DNA from: Cryomorphaceae bacterium
GTDB lineage: Bacteria; Bacteroidota; Bacteroidia; Flavobacteriales_D; Crocinitomicaceae
Length of the DNA: 26,621 nucleotides
Assembly: GCA_027485365.1 (NCBI GenBank)
Contig: JAIXRD010000267.1
Location: 1 to 26,621 of the forward strand
Reading direction: 5' to 3'
Shown here in pieces: positions 1-7,323 of the stretch. Below the pieces are notes generated by a model that saw only the letters and a list, made by a program, of their open reading frames with translations, had not been told where the DNA came from and did no database searches. The position numbers and the translations under genes are program-made. How positions within the stretch are numbered: position 1 is the stretch's first letter; every line of letters starts with the position of its first letter.

Positions 1-135
1 AAAAATCATTGGATTACCCTTAGATTAGACTCCTTACAGGTGGATATCGCGTTAGTTCTTAAATTAATTACTGAATCACATGCTATTGTTTACCAAGGGC
101 TAACTAAAAAAGCAAGAAATGCCTTTGAGAATTGA
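1..135 (+). CDS. C-terminal end of an unidentified protein (partial)
   Basis: Frame 1 is open from the first base to a TGA at 133-135, giving 44 residues of a gene that begins upstream of the window. The other two forward frames are closed by stops within the first 30 bases. The tail reads as a mixed helix/strand segment with no motif I recognise, so I assign no function. Its last 17 bases overlap the start of the S4-domain gene at 119, which would imply translational coupling. The reading frame is the only evidence, so this could be a chance open frame. Confidence 0.45.
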   Translation, partial: KNHWITLRLDSLQVDIALVLKLITESHAIVYQGLTKKARNAFEN

Positions 136-514
136 TAAGTTTATTTGGTGTGTTCGTCTAACGAAAACTCGTTCTCAAGCCACGGAGTTAATCTCAAAAA
201 AGAAAGTGCTTTGTAATAATGTTCCCATAAAAGCAGCAAAAGAAATTAAGGTGGGGGATACTCTTTCTTTACAAAAATCTAACGCATGGTTTTCTTATCG
301 CATCCTCTCCTTGACGGATAAACGAATTGGGGCACCCTTGGTAATTTCATTTATTGAAGACATTACACCTGAGGAGGAGCGTCAAAAACTGAAAGATTAC
401 TTGGCTTCTCAACGTGCTTATCAGCATTTAGGTACAGGGAAACCAAGCAAAAAGGACAGACGGCACCTCACCAAGTTTCTTGAGGGAGACGAGAATAGTA
501 CCCTAGACACCTAA
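119..514 (+). CDS. S4-domain RNA-binding protein, Hsp15/HslR-like
   Basis: 131 residues, about the size of the Hsp15 family. The N-terminal S4 RNA-binding domain (about residues 3-60) shows the family pattern: RIDKFIWCVRL, then KTRSQATELI and a basic KKK segment before the strand that carries the binding loop. The C-terminal tail has GKPSKKDRRHLTKF (about residues 107-120), the basic signature usual in HslR-like proteins. E. coli Hsp15 binds stalled 50S subunits that carry nascent chains. The same role here is inferred from similarity only. The ATG at 119 puts the S4 domain at the very N terminus, so no earlier start is needed. The gene probably shares a transcript with the one upstream. Confidence 0.85.
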   Translation: MPLRIDKFIWCVRLTKTRSQATELISKKKVLCNNVPIKAAKEIKVGDTLSLQKSNAWFSYRILSLTDKRIGAPLVISFIEDITPEEERQKLKDYLASQRAYQHLGTGKPSKKDRRHLTKFLEGDENSTLDT

Positions 515-534
515 CATTAATTTAACATTTTGTG

Positions 535-542
535 TATCTTTG
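535..542 (+). promoter_or_regulatory. Putative -7 promoter box for the FadL-like gene
   Basis: TATCTTTG matches the Bacteroidota -7 consensus TAnnTTTG exactly and lies 6 bases before the ATG at 549. No clear TTG sits at the expected -33 spacing, so the match is only half of a promoter. If used, the transcript would start almost at the ATG. Confidence 0.5.
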
Positions 543-548
543 AAAGTA

Positions 549-1796
549 ATGCATCAAAGAAGGTTACTCGTTTGTATTGGTTTATTGTTTATAAGCATGG
601 GGTTCACTGTTGCGAATGCACAGGGATTTCAAGTGAATTTTCAAGGTCAAAAGCAACAGGGAATGGGGTGTGCTGGGTCAGGTTTAATACAAGATGCCTC
701 TACCTTGTTCTTCAATCCCGCAGGCGCTTCCTTCGTTTCAACGTCGCAAGTGAATGTTGCAACAACGCCAATTTTTGCAAATGTAATGTATGTTGATTCG
801 GCAACCAATGAAATGTATAGAACAGAAAATCCGGTGGGTACGCCGCTTAATTTTTATGCCTTAGTAAAGCCTAAGCGAATTCGTCGCCTCGCCTACGGAT
901 TATCTGTCACCACACCGTTCGGTAGTACGGTGCAATACGAGCCGGGTTGGATTGGCCGTTTTGCAATTACACGTCTTTCTATGAAAGTATTTCATATTCA
1001 ACCTACGGCCTCTTTCAAAATAACAGACAACATAAGTATTGGGGCTGGATTCGTTTTTTCACCGGGAAGTGTTAACCTGCAAAAAGATTTACCGGTCCAG
1101 TTTAATGATGGTACGTTTGGACACGCTGAAATTTCAGGTGCTGCCATGGGATATGGATATAACCTCGGTGTATATTATAACCCTGGAGGCTTTTTGAGTG
1201 CTGGATTGTCATATAGATCCGGTATTAACATGTCGGTATCTGATGGACAAGTTGATTTTACCGTACCTGAAGGGTTGGCGCCGAATTTTCCAAACGGAAC
1301 ACTTTCAGCATCCTTAGCCTTGCCTTCGGTAACAACCCTCGGGTTAAATATAAAACCTAACGCCTCTTGGAACATCGTGGCAGATATAAATTATGTCGGT
1401 TGGAATACCTATGATACCTTGGCCTTTGATTATGCGACGAACACAAGTTCGCTTGTAGACACCAAATCGCCAAGAATGTACAAGAATATTTTTGCGTTTC
1501 GAGGAGGCATTCAATATGCGGTCTTTGATAAAGATAAGGTCTTGAATGTTCGACTTGGAGGTGGCTTTGGATTTTCTCCAGTTCCTACAGGTTACCTGAC
1601 ACCGGAAACGCCGGATGGTAATAGAGCCTATTTTACCTCAGGAATTTCATATGAATTCAATAAGCATTTTAGTTTCGATGCATCGATTTATGCCACAAAA
1701 ATAACACGCGCGGACACAAATTTGGAAACACAATTAAGCGGAACATTTACTACAATTGCCTGGGCTCCAGGGATTGGAATTAATTATAATTGGTAA
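549..1796 (+). CDS. OmpP1/FadL-family outer-membrane transporter
   Basis: About 415 residues. It has an N-terminal signal peptide (hydrophobic stretch ending at ANAQ, about residue 25), followed by the FadL/OmpP1-type start of the mature protein: glycine-rich residues, then GSGLIQDASTLFFNPAG, where the NPAG motif is typical of the family. The rest is alternating amphipathic strands ending in an aromatic-terminated strand (YNW at the C terminus), as expected of a beta-barrel. Family members carry long-chain fatty acids or other hydrophobic compounds across the outer membrane; the substrate here is unknown. A TTG at 540 is an in-frame alternative start, but it lies inside the promoter box, so the ATG at 549 is preferred. 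The stop overlaps the start of the next gene by one base, so the two are co-translated. Confidence 0.85.
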   Translation: MHQRRLLVCIGLLFISMGFTVANAQGFQVNFQGQKQQGMGCAGSGLIQDASTLFFNPAGASFVSTSQVNVATTPIFANVMYVDSATNEMYRTENPVGTPLNFYALVKPKRIRRLAYGLSVTTPFGSTVQYEPGWIGRFAITRLSMKVFHIQPTASFKITDNISIGAGFVFSPGSVNLQKDLPVQFNDGTFGHAEISGAAMGYGYNLGVYYNPGGFLSAGLSYRSGINMSVSDGQVDFTVPEGLAPNFPNGTLSASLALPSVTTLGLNIKPNASWNIVADINYVGWNTYDTLAFDYATNTSSLVDTKSPRMYKNIFAFRGGIQYAVFDKDKVLNVRLGGGFGFSPVPTGYLTPETPDGNRAYFTSGISYEFNKHFSFDASIYATKITRADTNLETQLSGTFTTIAWAPGIGINYNW

Positions 1797-3157
1797 TGAA
1801 AAGACAGTATTTATATATCCTTTTTTTATTGCCTTTATTGTTGGCTTGTAAACCGAAAGCGCCAACCCATGTGGTGGATGCTGGAACCGCTGATTTTACA
1901 AAATTTATTGCGATTGGTGATGGACACACCGCGGGTTACATGGATGATGGGTTATCGTTAGACGGCCAAAAAAATTCATTAGGCGCGATGATTCAACAAC
2001 AGTTAATGATGGCGGGTGCTCCAGCTATTGAAATGCCATGGATGTCCGATCAAAATATTGGGTTAAGCCTCAACGGACTTTCACGTTTAATCTTAGGATA
2101 TAAAACCGACTGTCAAGGCATTAGCTCACTTTCTCCGGTCAGAGTCAGTCTACAAGGGGAGACTTCCGCGCTCACATCAAGTGCGTACAATCCCTCGAAA
2201 AAATATTCAAATTTTGGGGTACCAGGCGTACGTATGATTGACATGGTTTCAACAGCTTTTGGTAACATAAATCTTCCTCAACACAATCCCTTTTTCGCGA
2301 GAATGTCAAAGGATCAGTTTAATCTTCCGGGATCTGGCAACTATTCATCCGTTCAAGAGAATATTTTTGATGGAGGGTATCCTACATTTTGTAGCATTTA
2401 TTTGGGAATCGAGGACGTATTGCCGTATGCAAGAAGTGGCGCAACACAACATCCGATGTCTCCACTTGCTGGTTTTCCAGGTGTTGGCTTTGAAGAATCC
2501 TTAACCCAATTGTGTGAGCAGCTATATGGTCAAAATGTAAATGCAGTAATAGCTACTATTCCCAATATCAGCGATTGGCCGTTTTTCAATACGATTCCAT
2601 ACAACGGGTTGACCTTAGATGCTGAGAAAGCCGCCTCATTAAATCAAATTTATAATCCCATTGGAATATCTTTTGTGGTTGGCGCGAATCCGTTTATGGT
2701 TGCAGACCCTAATGCCGGAATGTTCGGGGTAAGACCCGCTGTTCCAGGTGAGAAAATACTATTAACGGCACCTTTAGATTCGGTAAAATGTAATCAAATG
2801 GGTTCCATATTTCCGTTTAGAAATGAATTTGTTCTTACAACAGATGAACTTGCGACAATTCAACTTCGAATTGATGAGTTTAATGCGGTAATTAGGCAAA
2901 AAGCAACTAGTTACGGCTTTGCCTTAGTGGAAACAGGAGATTTTTACGATAAATTAACCACGGGATTCGCCTATAATGGCGCTACACTTTCTGCAAAGTT
3001 TGTTTCCGGAGGCGCATTTTCCTTGGATGGAATTCACTTGAATCCCAGAGGAAATGCCCTGCTAGCCAATGAATTTATCAAAGCAATTAATAAAAAGTTT
3101 AGTGCAAAGATTCCTTTAATTAACGCATTGAATTACAATGCCATTTTATTCCCTTAA
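1796..3157 (+). CDS. SGNH/GDSL-fold lipoprotein with a degenerate catalytic serine
   Basis: 453 residues. The signal peptide ends in the lipobox LLAC (Cys18), so it should be a lipoprotein. Block I of the SGNH fold is at residues 39-48 (AIGDGHTAGY); related Bacteroidota proteins carry GNS or GDS there, and here the nucleophile position (43) is glycine. Block III reads GIED rather than GxND. Block V is intact as DGIH (Asp411, His414). The fold is therefore recognisable but the Ser and Asn of the active site are replaced, which points to a binding or scaffold role or to unusual chemistry. The ATG at 1796 overlaps the upstream TAA (TAATG), giving tight coupling to the FadL-like gene, a pairing common in Flavobacteriia. 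Lipid handling together with the barrel is an inference. Confidence 0.8.
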   Translation: MKRQYLYILFLLPLLLACKPKAPTHVVDAGTADFTKFIAIGDGHTAGYMDDGLSLDGQKNSLGAMIQQQLMMAGAPAIEMPWMSDQNIGLSLNGLSRLILGYKTDCQGISSLSPVRVSLQGETSALTSSAYNPSKKYSNFGVPGVRMIDMVSTAFGNINLPQHNPFFARMSKDQFNLPGSGNYSSVQENIFDGGYPTFCSIYLGIEDVLPYARSGATQHPMSPLAGFPGVGFEESLTQLCEQLYGQNVNAVIATIPNISDWPFFNTIPYNGLTLDAEKAASLNQIYNPIGISFVVGANPFMVADPNAGMFGVRPAVPGEKILLTAPLDSVKCNQMGSIFPFRNEFVLTTDELATIQLRIDEFNAVIRQKATSYGFALVETGDFYDKLTTGFAYNGATLSAKFVSGGAFSLDGIHLNPRGNALLANEFIKAINKKFSAKIPLINALNYNAILFP

Positions 3158-3166
3158 CCTTAACCT

Positions 3167-4474
3167 ATGAAAAAGTTATATTCTTATTTAGTTATTTCGT
3201 TTGCCTTATTAGTAACAAATTCATTTGCTCAGCCTTGTCAAAACGGACGCTATGCCACTGAGGTGTTCCCTAATCACACCTTGACAAGTAATATTACGTA
3301 TGGTGCAAACACCACATTTTCTGGCGCCAATAACTCTTTGAAATTGGATTTTTATGAGCCGACTGGTGATACCGAGTTGAGTAGACCACTCATTATTTGG
3401 GTGCATGGAGGCAGTTTTTTGGGCGGGTCAAAAACGGACCCAGACATGACGGCATTATCTCAACGTTTTGCCCGTAAGGGATACGCTTGCGCTTCAATAG
3501 ATTACCGACTCGGGTTTTTCCCAATAGATTCAGCGAATGCTGTAAAAGCTGTTGTTCGTGCGGTGCAAGATCTAAAAGCCGCAATCCGCTTTTTTTATAA
3601 AGACAAACAAACTACAGATACCTATCACATTGACACCAATTTAATTTATGTTGGGGGTAGTTCAGCAGGAGCTATTACGGCATTGCACGTAGCATATTTA
3701 GATAATATTTGTGAAATTTCTGGTTATCTAAATCAAGCAACGATTAACCAATTGGGGGGCTTAGATGGAAATAGTGGTAATCCAGGATATTCTTCTTCGG
3801 TTCAAGGAGTGATCAATTTATGTGGTGCCTTAGCGCAGTATAGTTGGCTTGAAGCGGGCGATGTGCCAATGGTTTCTATTCATGGTACTGCGGATGGTAC
3901 AGTAAAATATAACCGTGGAATTGTAAATCCAGGAACGGCATTAATGTATTTAGATGGCAGTCGAATGCTACATGAGCGCGCGTGTGCAGTAAATGTTTCT
4001 AGTGATTTCTATACCTTTCCAGGTGTAGGTCACGTACCATTCATTGGAAACAATGCATACATGGATACAACAGAATGGTTTATTCGTGATTTCTTAGTTA
4101 CTCAATTAGGGTGTAATGAAACTCCTCTTCAACTCGCAAACACGCCCTTACAACAAGCAATACTTTATCCAACGCTTTACTGCGATGGAACGGCCGTTGA
4201 TGAGCTTTGTCTTGCAGGGATTGAAGAGCCGCTGGCAGATATGGTCGTATCACTATACCCAAATCCGGCTGCGGATTATCTAACCCTTGTTGCGCATGAA
4301 GCTTTATTTAATGAACTAATTATTATGGATTTACAAGGCCGTATTATCTTGAGCCACAAAACTCAAGGCACAACAGTAGATTTGGATTTAACCGGGTTAA
4401 ACCCAGGAAATTATCTAGTTAATATTCTATTATCAAATGGAAAATCGGGAACTAAATCAGTAATTGTTCGTTAA
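3167..4474 (+). CDS. Secreted alpha/beta-hydrolase (esterase-like) with T9SS C-terminal domain
   Basis: 435 residues. The signal peptide ends at SFAQ (about residue 22). The alpha/beta-hydrolase core has an oxyanion motif WVHGGSF (78-84), a nucleophile elbow GSSAG (164-168, Ser166), a candidate acid in HGTADGT (Asp243) and a candidate His in GVGHVPF (His289). A complete triad suggests an active carboxyl-esterase or peptidase of the HGG (hormone-sensitive-lipase-like) type. From about residue 360 the sequence turns into a type A T9SS sorting domain: SLYPNPAADYLTL, then a GNYLV segment and a final basic strand. The protein should therefore be secreted through the outer membrane or attached to the surface. 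It lies 9 bases after the SGNH gene, in the same operon. The substrate cannot be read from the sequence. Confidence 0.85.
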   Translation: MKKLYSYLVISFALLVTNSFAQPCQNGRYATEVFPNHTLTSNITYGANTTFSGANNSLKLDFYEPTGDTELSRPLIIWVHGGSFLGGSKTDPDMTALSQRFARKGYACASIDYRLGFFPIDSANAVKAVVRAVQDLKAAIRFFYKDKQTTDTYHIDTNLIYVGGSSAGAITALHVAYLDNICEISGYLNQATINQLGGLDGNSGNPGYSSSVQGVINLCGALAQYSWLEAGDVPMVSIHGTADGTVKYNRGIVNPGTALMYLDGSRMLHERACAVNVSSDFYTFPGVGHVPFIGNNAYMDTTEWFIRDFLVTQLGCNETPLQLANTPLQQAILYPTLYCDGTAVDELCLAGIEEPLADMVVSLYPNPAADYLTLVAHEALFNELIIMDLQGRIILSHKTQGTTVDLDLTGLNPGNYLVNILLSNGKSGTKSVIVR

Positions 4475-4479
4475 TTTTG
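4472..4479 (+). promoter_or_regulatory. Putative -7 promoter box overlapping the esterase stop codon
   Basis: TAATTTTG fits TAnnTTTG exactly, and its first three bases are the TAA of the preceding gene. It sits 27 bases before the ATG at 4507, which would give a leader of about 20 bases. No clear TTG is present at -33, so read-through from the upstream operon is equally possible. Confidence 0.4.
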
Positions 4480-4506
4480 TTAATTGAATCTAAATAGTTT
4501 TATATT

Positions 4507-6078
4507 ATGAAAATAGTATTGTTTTTATTTATCTCTGCATTTTCCATGGTTGGTTTTGCTCAGACTTGGAGTGGCGAAGTGGCGCAGATTTTTTACAATA
4601 AATGTACTTCTTGCCACCACACTGGAGGAATTGCACCGTTTTCATTAACTACGTATCAAGAGTCTTCGCCGATGGCCGCCTCAATTTATGCGGCTATTTC
4701 ACCCGGGGCGGCACATCAAATGCCACCATGGCCACCCGACAATAATTATCAGCAATATTTGCATGATAGAGCACTAACTGCTGCTGAGAAGACCACACTA
4801 TTGAATTGGCTCAATAATGGATTTCCTGAGGGGAATTCTTCTCAAACACCGCCGCCACCAATTTATAACACAGGAAGTGTATTAGGAGCGGGAGACCTGA
4901 CCGTAAAAATGCCAAATTATATATCTAATGCAACTACGTTAAATGATGATTATGTGTGTTTTTCAGTACCAACTAACCTGACACAAAACAGAACAATTAA
5001 AGCGGTAGAAGTCATTCCTGGAAACATTGAAATTGTACACCATGCCTTAATTTATATTGATCATAACGGGGTTGAAACAACCAATACAAGTGGGTTCTGT
5101 TCAAGCCCAAGTTCCGCTTCTACCAAGCTCCTATCGGCCTATGTTCCGGGTGCTGCTCCTCTGATTTTGCCTTCTGCCGCGCCTTTGAAACTTGGTGTTG
5201 ATATTGGACAAGGTGCAAAAATATATTTTGCCATGCATTATCCGAATGGCAGTTCTGGAATGTTGGATAGCACGAAAGTTATCTTACATTTTTACCCACT
5301 CGGAACCACAGGGGTAAGGCAAGTGTCTGCAGACCCAATTATTGCCGATTATAATTTTGTTTTACCAGCTAATCAAGTTACAACCCTCACCGCACAATAT
5401 CCGAATAATGGTGGAGTACCTGTGGCCATTTCCGCGTTATCTGTAATGCCTCACGTGCACATGTTAGGTCAATCCATTAAGTCTTATGCCCTGGCTCCAA
5501 ATAACCTAGACACCCTTAAACATATTAATATCCCAAATTGGGACTTCCATTGGCAGGGCTTTTATACCTTTTCTCACCTGCAGAAAATTCCTGCAGGATA
5601 TAAATTTAAGGGAGAAGCAGTATTTGATAACACATCAAATAATCCGTTTAACCCGAATACCCCGCCGCAGAATGTACAGTTCGGGGAAAACACAACCGAT
5701 GAAATGTTTATAGTTTATTATCACTACCTTTTGTATCAACCGGGTGATGAAAACTATAACCTAAGTGAACTGGTTAGCGCAAGCCTATCAGAATATCCGG
5801 GAATAAACACCGCTGGAGTCAAAATCTATCCCAATCCCTTAAATGACGGCAACTTAACCATGGAATTTAATGAACCTTTAACGGATGGCGCTAAAATATA
5901 TATTTATAATGCTCAAGGTAAATTAGTTAAAGATTTATCCGCTGAGGCCGGAAACAATGTGTCAAAAATAAGTTGGAATGGTGAAAACAATGATTTCGTG
6001 CCAAGTCCTCCAGGATTATATCACATTTCCATTAATCAAAACGGTCGATTCTATTCAGTAAAGCTTATTAAACAATAA
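4507..6078 (+). CDS. Secreted heme-c / PHM-like type II copper monooxygenase fusion with T9SS tail
   Basis: 523 residues. The signal peptide ends at GFAQ (about residue 19). Residues 25-115 form a c-type cytochrome domain with heme motif CTSCH (33-37) and the probable axial Met in QMPPWPP (Met72). A proline linker (114-118) follows. Residues 130-410 resemble the two domains of ascorbate-dependent copper type II monooxygenases (peptidylglycine and dopamine hydroxylases): His-His in IVHHALIY (178-179), His in AMHYPNG (244), His-x-His in MPHVHMLG (316, 318) and Met in TDEMF (400). These line up with the CuH and CuM ligand sets, so all six copper ligands appear present. Residues from about 437 form a T9SS sorting domain (KIYPNPLNDG onward). 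The heme may deliver electrons in place of ascorbate. The substrate is unknown. Transcription probably continues into the tRNA-Cys terminator. Confidence 0.82.
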   Translation: MKIVLFLFISAFSMVGFAQTWSGEVAQIFYNKCTSCHHTGGIAPFSLTTYQESSPMAASIYAAISPGAAHQMPPWPPDNNYQQYLHDRALTAAEKTTLLNWLNNGFPEGNSSQTPPPPIYNTGSVLGAGDLTVKMPNYISNATTLNDDYVCFSVPTNLTQNRTIKAVEVIPGNIEIVHHALIYIDHNGVETTNTSGFCSSPSSASTKLLSAYVPGAAPLILPSAAPLKLGVDIGQGAKIYFAMHYPNGSSGMLDSTKVILHFYPLGTTGVRQVSADPIIADYNFVLPANQVTTLTAQYPNNGGVPVAISALSVMPHVHMLGQSIKSYALAPNNLDTLKHINIPNWDFHWQGFYTFSHLQKIPAGYKFKGEAVFDNTSNNPFNPNTPPQNVQFGENTTDEMFIVYYHYLLYQPGDENYNLSELVSASLSEYPGINTAGVKIYPNPLNDGNLTMEFNEPLTDGAKIYIYNAQGKLVKDLSAEAGNNVSKISWNGENNDFVPSPPGLYHISINQNGRFYSVKLIKQ

Positions 6079-6081
6079 GTA

Positions 6082-6113
6082 TTTGTAGAATCATAGGGTT
6101 TTTCCTACTTTTG
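6082..6113 (+). promoter_or_regulatory. Promoter of tRNA-Cys
   Basis: TTTG at 6082-6085, a 20-base spacer, and TACTTTTG at 6106-6113 match the Bacteroidota -33/-7 promoter. The mature tRNA begins 11 bases after the -7 box. Confidence 0.7.
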
Positions 6114-6123
6114 CAATCACATT

Positions 6124-6194
6124 GGTCTCGTGGCCGAGCGGCTAGGCACCGGTCTGCAAAACCGTATACTCCGGTTCGAATCCGGACGAGACCT
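6124..6194 (+). tRNA. tRNA-Cys (anticodon GCA)
   Basis: A 71-base cloverleaf. The acceptor stem GGTCTCG (6124-6130) pairs with CGAGACC (6187-6193). The D arm holds GCCGAGCGGCTAGGC. The anticodon loop CTGCAAA has GCA at 6156-6158. The T arm is CCGGTTCGAATCCGG. The discriminator base is T (6194), the usual identity base for tRNA-Cys. The terminal CCA is not encoded. It has its own promoter and terminator. Confidence 0.95.
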
Positions 6195-6198
6195 CACT

Positions 6199-6223
6199 AA
6201 GCCCGTTCATACGGGCTTTTTTT
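6199..6223 (+). terminator. Rho-independent terminator after tRNA-Cys
   Basis: Perfect 8-bp stem AAGCCCGT (6199-6206) / ACGGGCTT (6211-6218), loop TCAT, then an unbroken T run to 6223. The T run overlaps the stop codon (TAA, 6222-6224 on the minus strand) of the converging GNAT-like gene. The terminator probably also ends transcripts reading through from the copper monooxygenase gene. Confidence 0.9.
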
Positions 6224-7208
6224 ATAACATATCCATCGCGTCGATAAAGTAAGGTCCGGATTTTGCGTGACCTTTAACAACAAGGTTTATTTCGCTTTTT
6301 CCAAGAATTCTGTGTAACAGACCCCATTGTATTCTCTCTATGTATTGACTATGCGACGAAGATTCATCCACCCAATGCATCATGTGGTGGACCTTGAAGT
6401 GTGCTAATCCTGCGGATAAAAAAGCATTTAATTCTTTCGCATCGATGGATGGGTTCAAGGATAAAAATGAATCGAAGGCTAAGAATTTATGACGGGCTGG
6501 GGTGATAAGTTTGTTCACTATTGGCAGCCAAGGTAGGACTTTGATTAACAGTTTGCCAAAAGCACCTTTCATGGATTTTATTTCCCAGCACGCTTCATGA
6601 AACCTTGTTACAAGAGCTATTTCATTGTTTATTAACCACCCAGCGTAAATGCCGCTTTTCGGGTTTTCAACATAATAGCTATGGTTAGAAAATTGATTTC
6701 TAACGTAACCAATGGCCTCATTGTAGGTGAGTATTTTAAACTGTATGCTTGCCCTAGGTAACCTTCTCGAGAAATGGTACATAGCAATTTTCGCTGTTGG
6801 GCTAAATCCGAATTCTTTAGCCATGTTCAAGGACCTTATATTATCAGGCTCTATGTAGGCATATATTGATTGTTTCGTTTCGGAAATTAATGAATTTAAG
6901 TACACATTAATTTCTTCTTTAAGGATCGATTCTCGGTCTTTTATTCTTTTGCTTGTATTAAGAGTTGCCTGAAATCTTGGATGAAATGTAAAATATCGAA
7001 GATAAAGCGAATCTTTTCGTTGGCACAGGGTAATGTTTCCTATACAAAGTTCTTTTGCCATCAATGAAAAGAACAATGGATTATCAAGTTTTGTGAGTTG
7101 TTCTAAGGCATTTACATGGCGATATCGTGCGCCATTACTTCCTAAAACTGTATTAGCTATTAATATTTTTATTGCCTCTGTTGGCTGCTCTTGTTCAACA
7201 AAATTCAT
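6222..7208 (-). CDS. GNAT-like acetyltransferase domain protein
   Basis: 328 residues when started at the ATG at 7208. The N-terminal half (about residues 10-150) resembles Gcn5-related acetyltransferases: strands around YLRYFTFHP, and near residues 122-137 the segment EPDNIRSLNMAKEFGF, the usual pattern of the acyl-CoA-proximal helix and the last strands of the fold. The second half (about 155-328) is of unknown type. The GNAT assignment rests on pattern only, and no clear Q/RxxGxG pyrophosphate loop can be read. An upstream extension to 7457 is rejected because it would run through the promoter and the start of the divergent ExbB gene. The gene is monocistronic and convergent with tRNA-Cys. 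Target unknown. Confidence 0.6.
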   Translation of the reverse strand: MNFVEQEQPTEAIKILIANTVLGSNGARYRHVNALEQLTKLDNPLFFSLMAKELCIGNITLCQRKDSLYLRYFTFHPRFQATLNTSKRIKDRESILKEEINVYLNSLISETKQSIYAYIEPDNIRSLNMAKEFGFSPTAKIAMYHFSRRLPRASIQFKILTYNEAIGYVRNQFSNHSYYVENPKSGIYAGWLINNEIALVTRFHEACWEIKSMKGAFGKLLIKVLPWLPIVNKLITPARHKFLAFDSFLSLNPSIDAKELNAFLSAGLAHFKVHHMMHWVDESSSHSQYIERIQWGLLHRILGKSEINLVVKGHAKSGPYFIDAMDML

Positions 7209-7212
7209 GTTG

Positions 7213-7220
7213 CGAAGGTA
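7213..7220 (-). promoter_or_regulatory. Possible -7 box for the GNAT-like gene
   Basis: Read on the minus strand, TACCTTCG differs from TAnnTTTG at one base and ends 4 bases before the ATG. No TTG lies at a suitable -33 distance. If used, the mRNA would be leaderless. The assignment is weak. Confidence 0.3.
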
Positions 7221-7259
7221 TAATTCAATGTTAAGATTCTGTTCCCTTTTTTTTATTAA

Positions 7260-7290
7260 TTGGGAACACAAAAATCTTTTTTTATATTTG
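7260..7290 (+). promoter_or_regulatory. Promoter of the ExbB-ExbD-ExbD-TonB operon
   Basis: TTG (7260-7262), a 20-base spacer, then TATATTTG (7283-7290), matching the Bacteroidota consensus. The leader to the ATG at 7324 would be about 27 bases. This fixes the ExbB start at 7324 rather than at the in-frame ATG at 7033. Confidence 0.7.
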
Positions 7291-7323
7291 GCCCACAATC
7301 TTAAACTTAAAAAACAGTTCATC

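Noticed and set aside
530..796. Open frame of 88 codons overlapping the FadL-like gene
   Set aside because: Cysteine-rich shadow in another frame of a well-supported outer-membrane protein gene.
5578..5599. Inverted CCTGCAG / CTGCAGG repeat
   Set aside because: It lies inside the monooxygenase coding region, has no T run, and is explained by codon choice.
7033..7323. In-frame N-terminal extension of ExbB starting at 7033
   Set aside because: It would run antisense across the GNAT-like gene and through the ExbB promoter at 7260-7290. The ExbB sequence proper begins at 7324.
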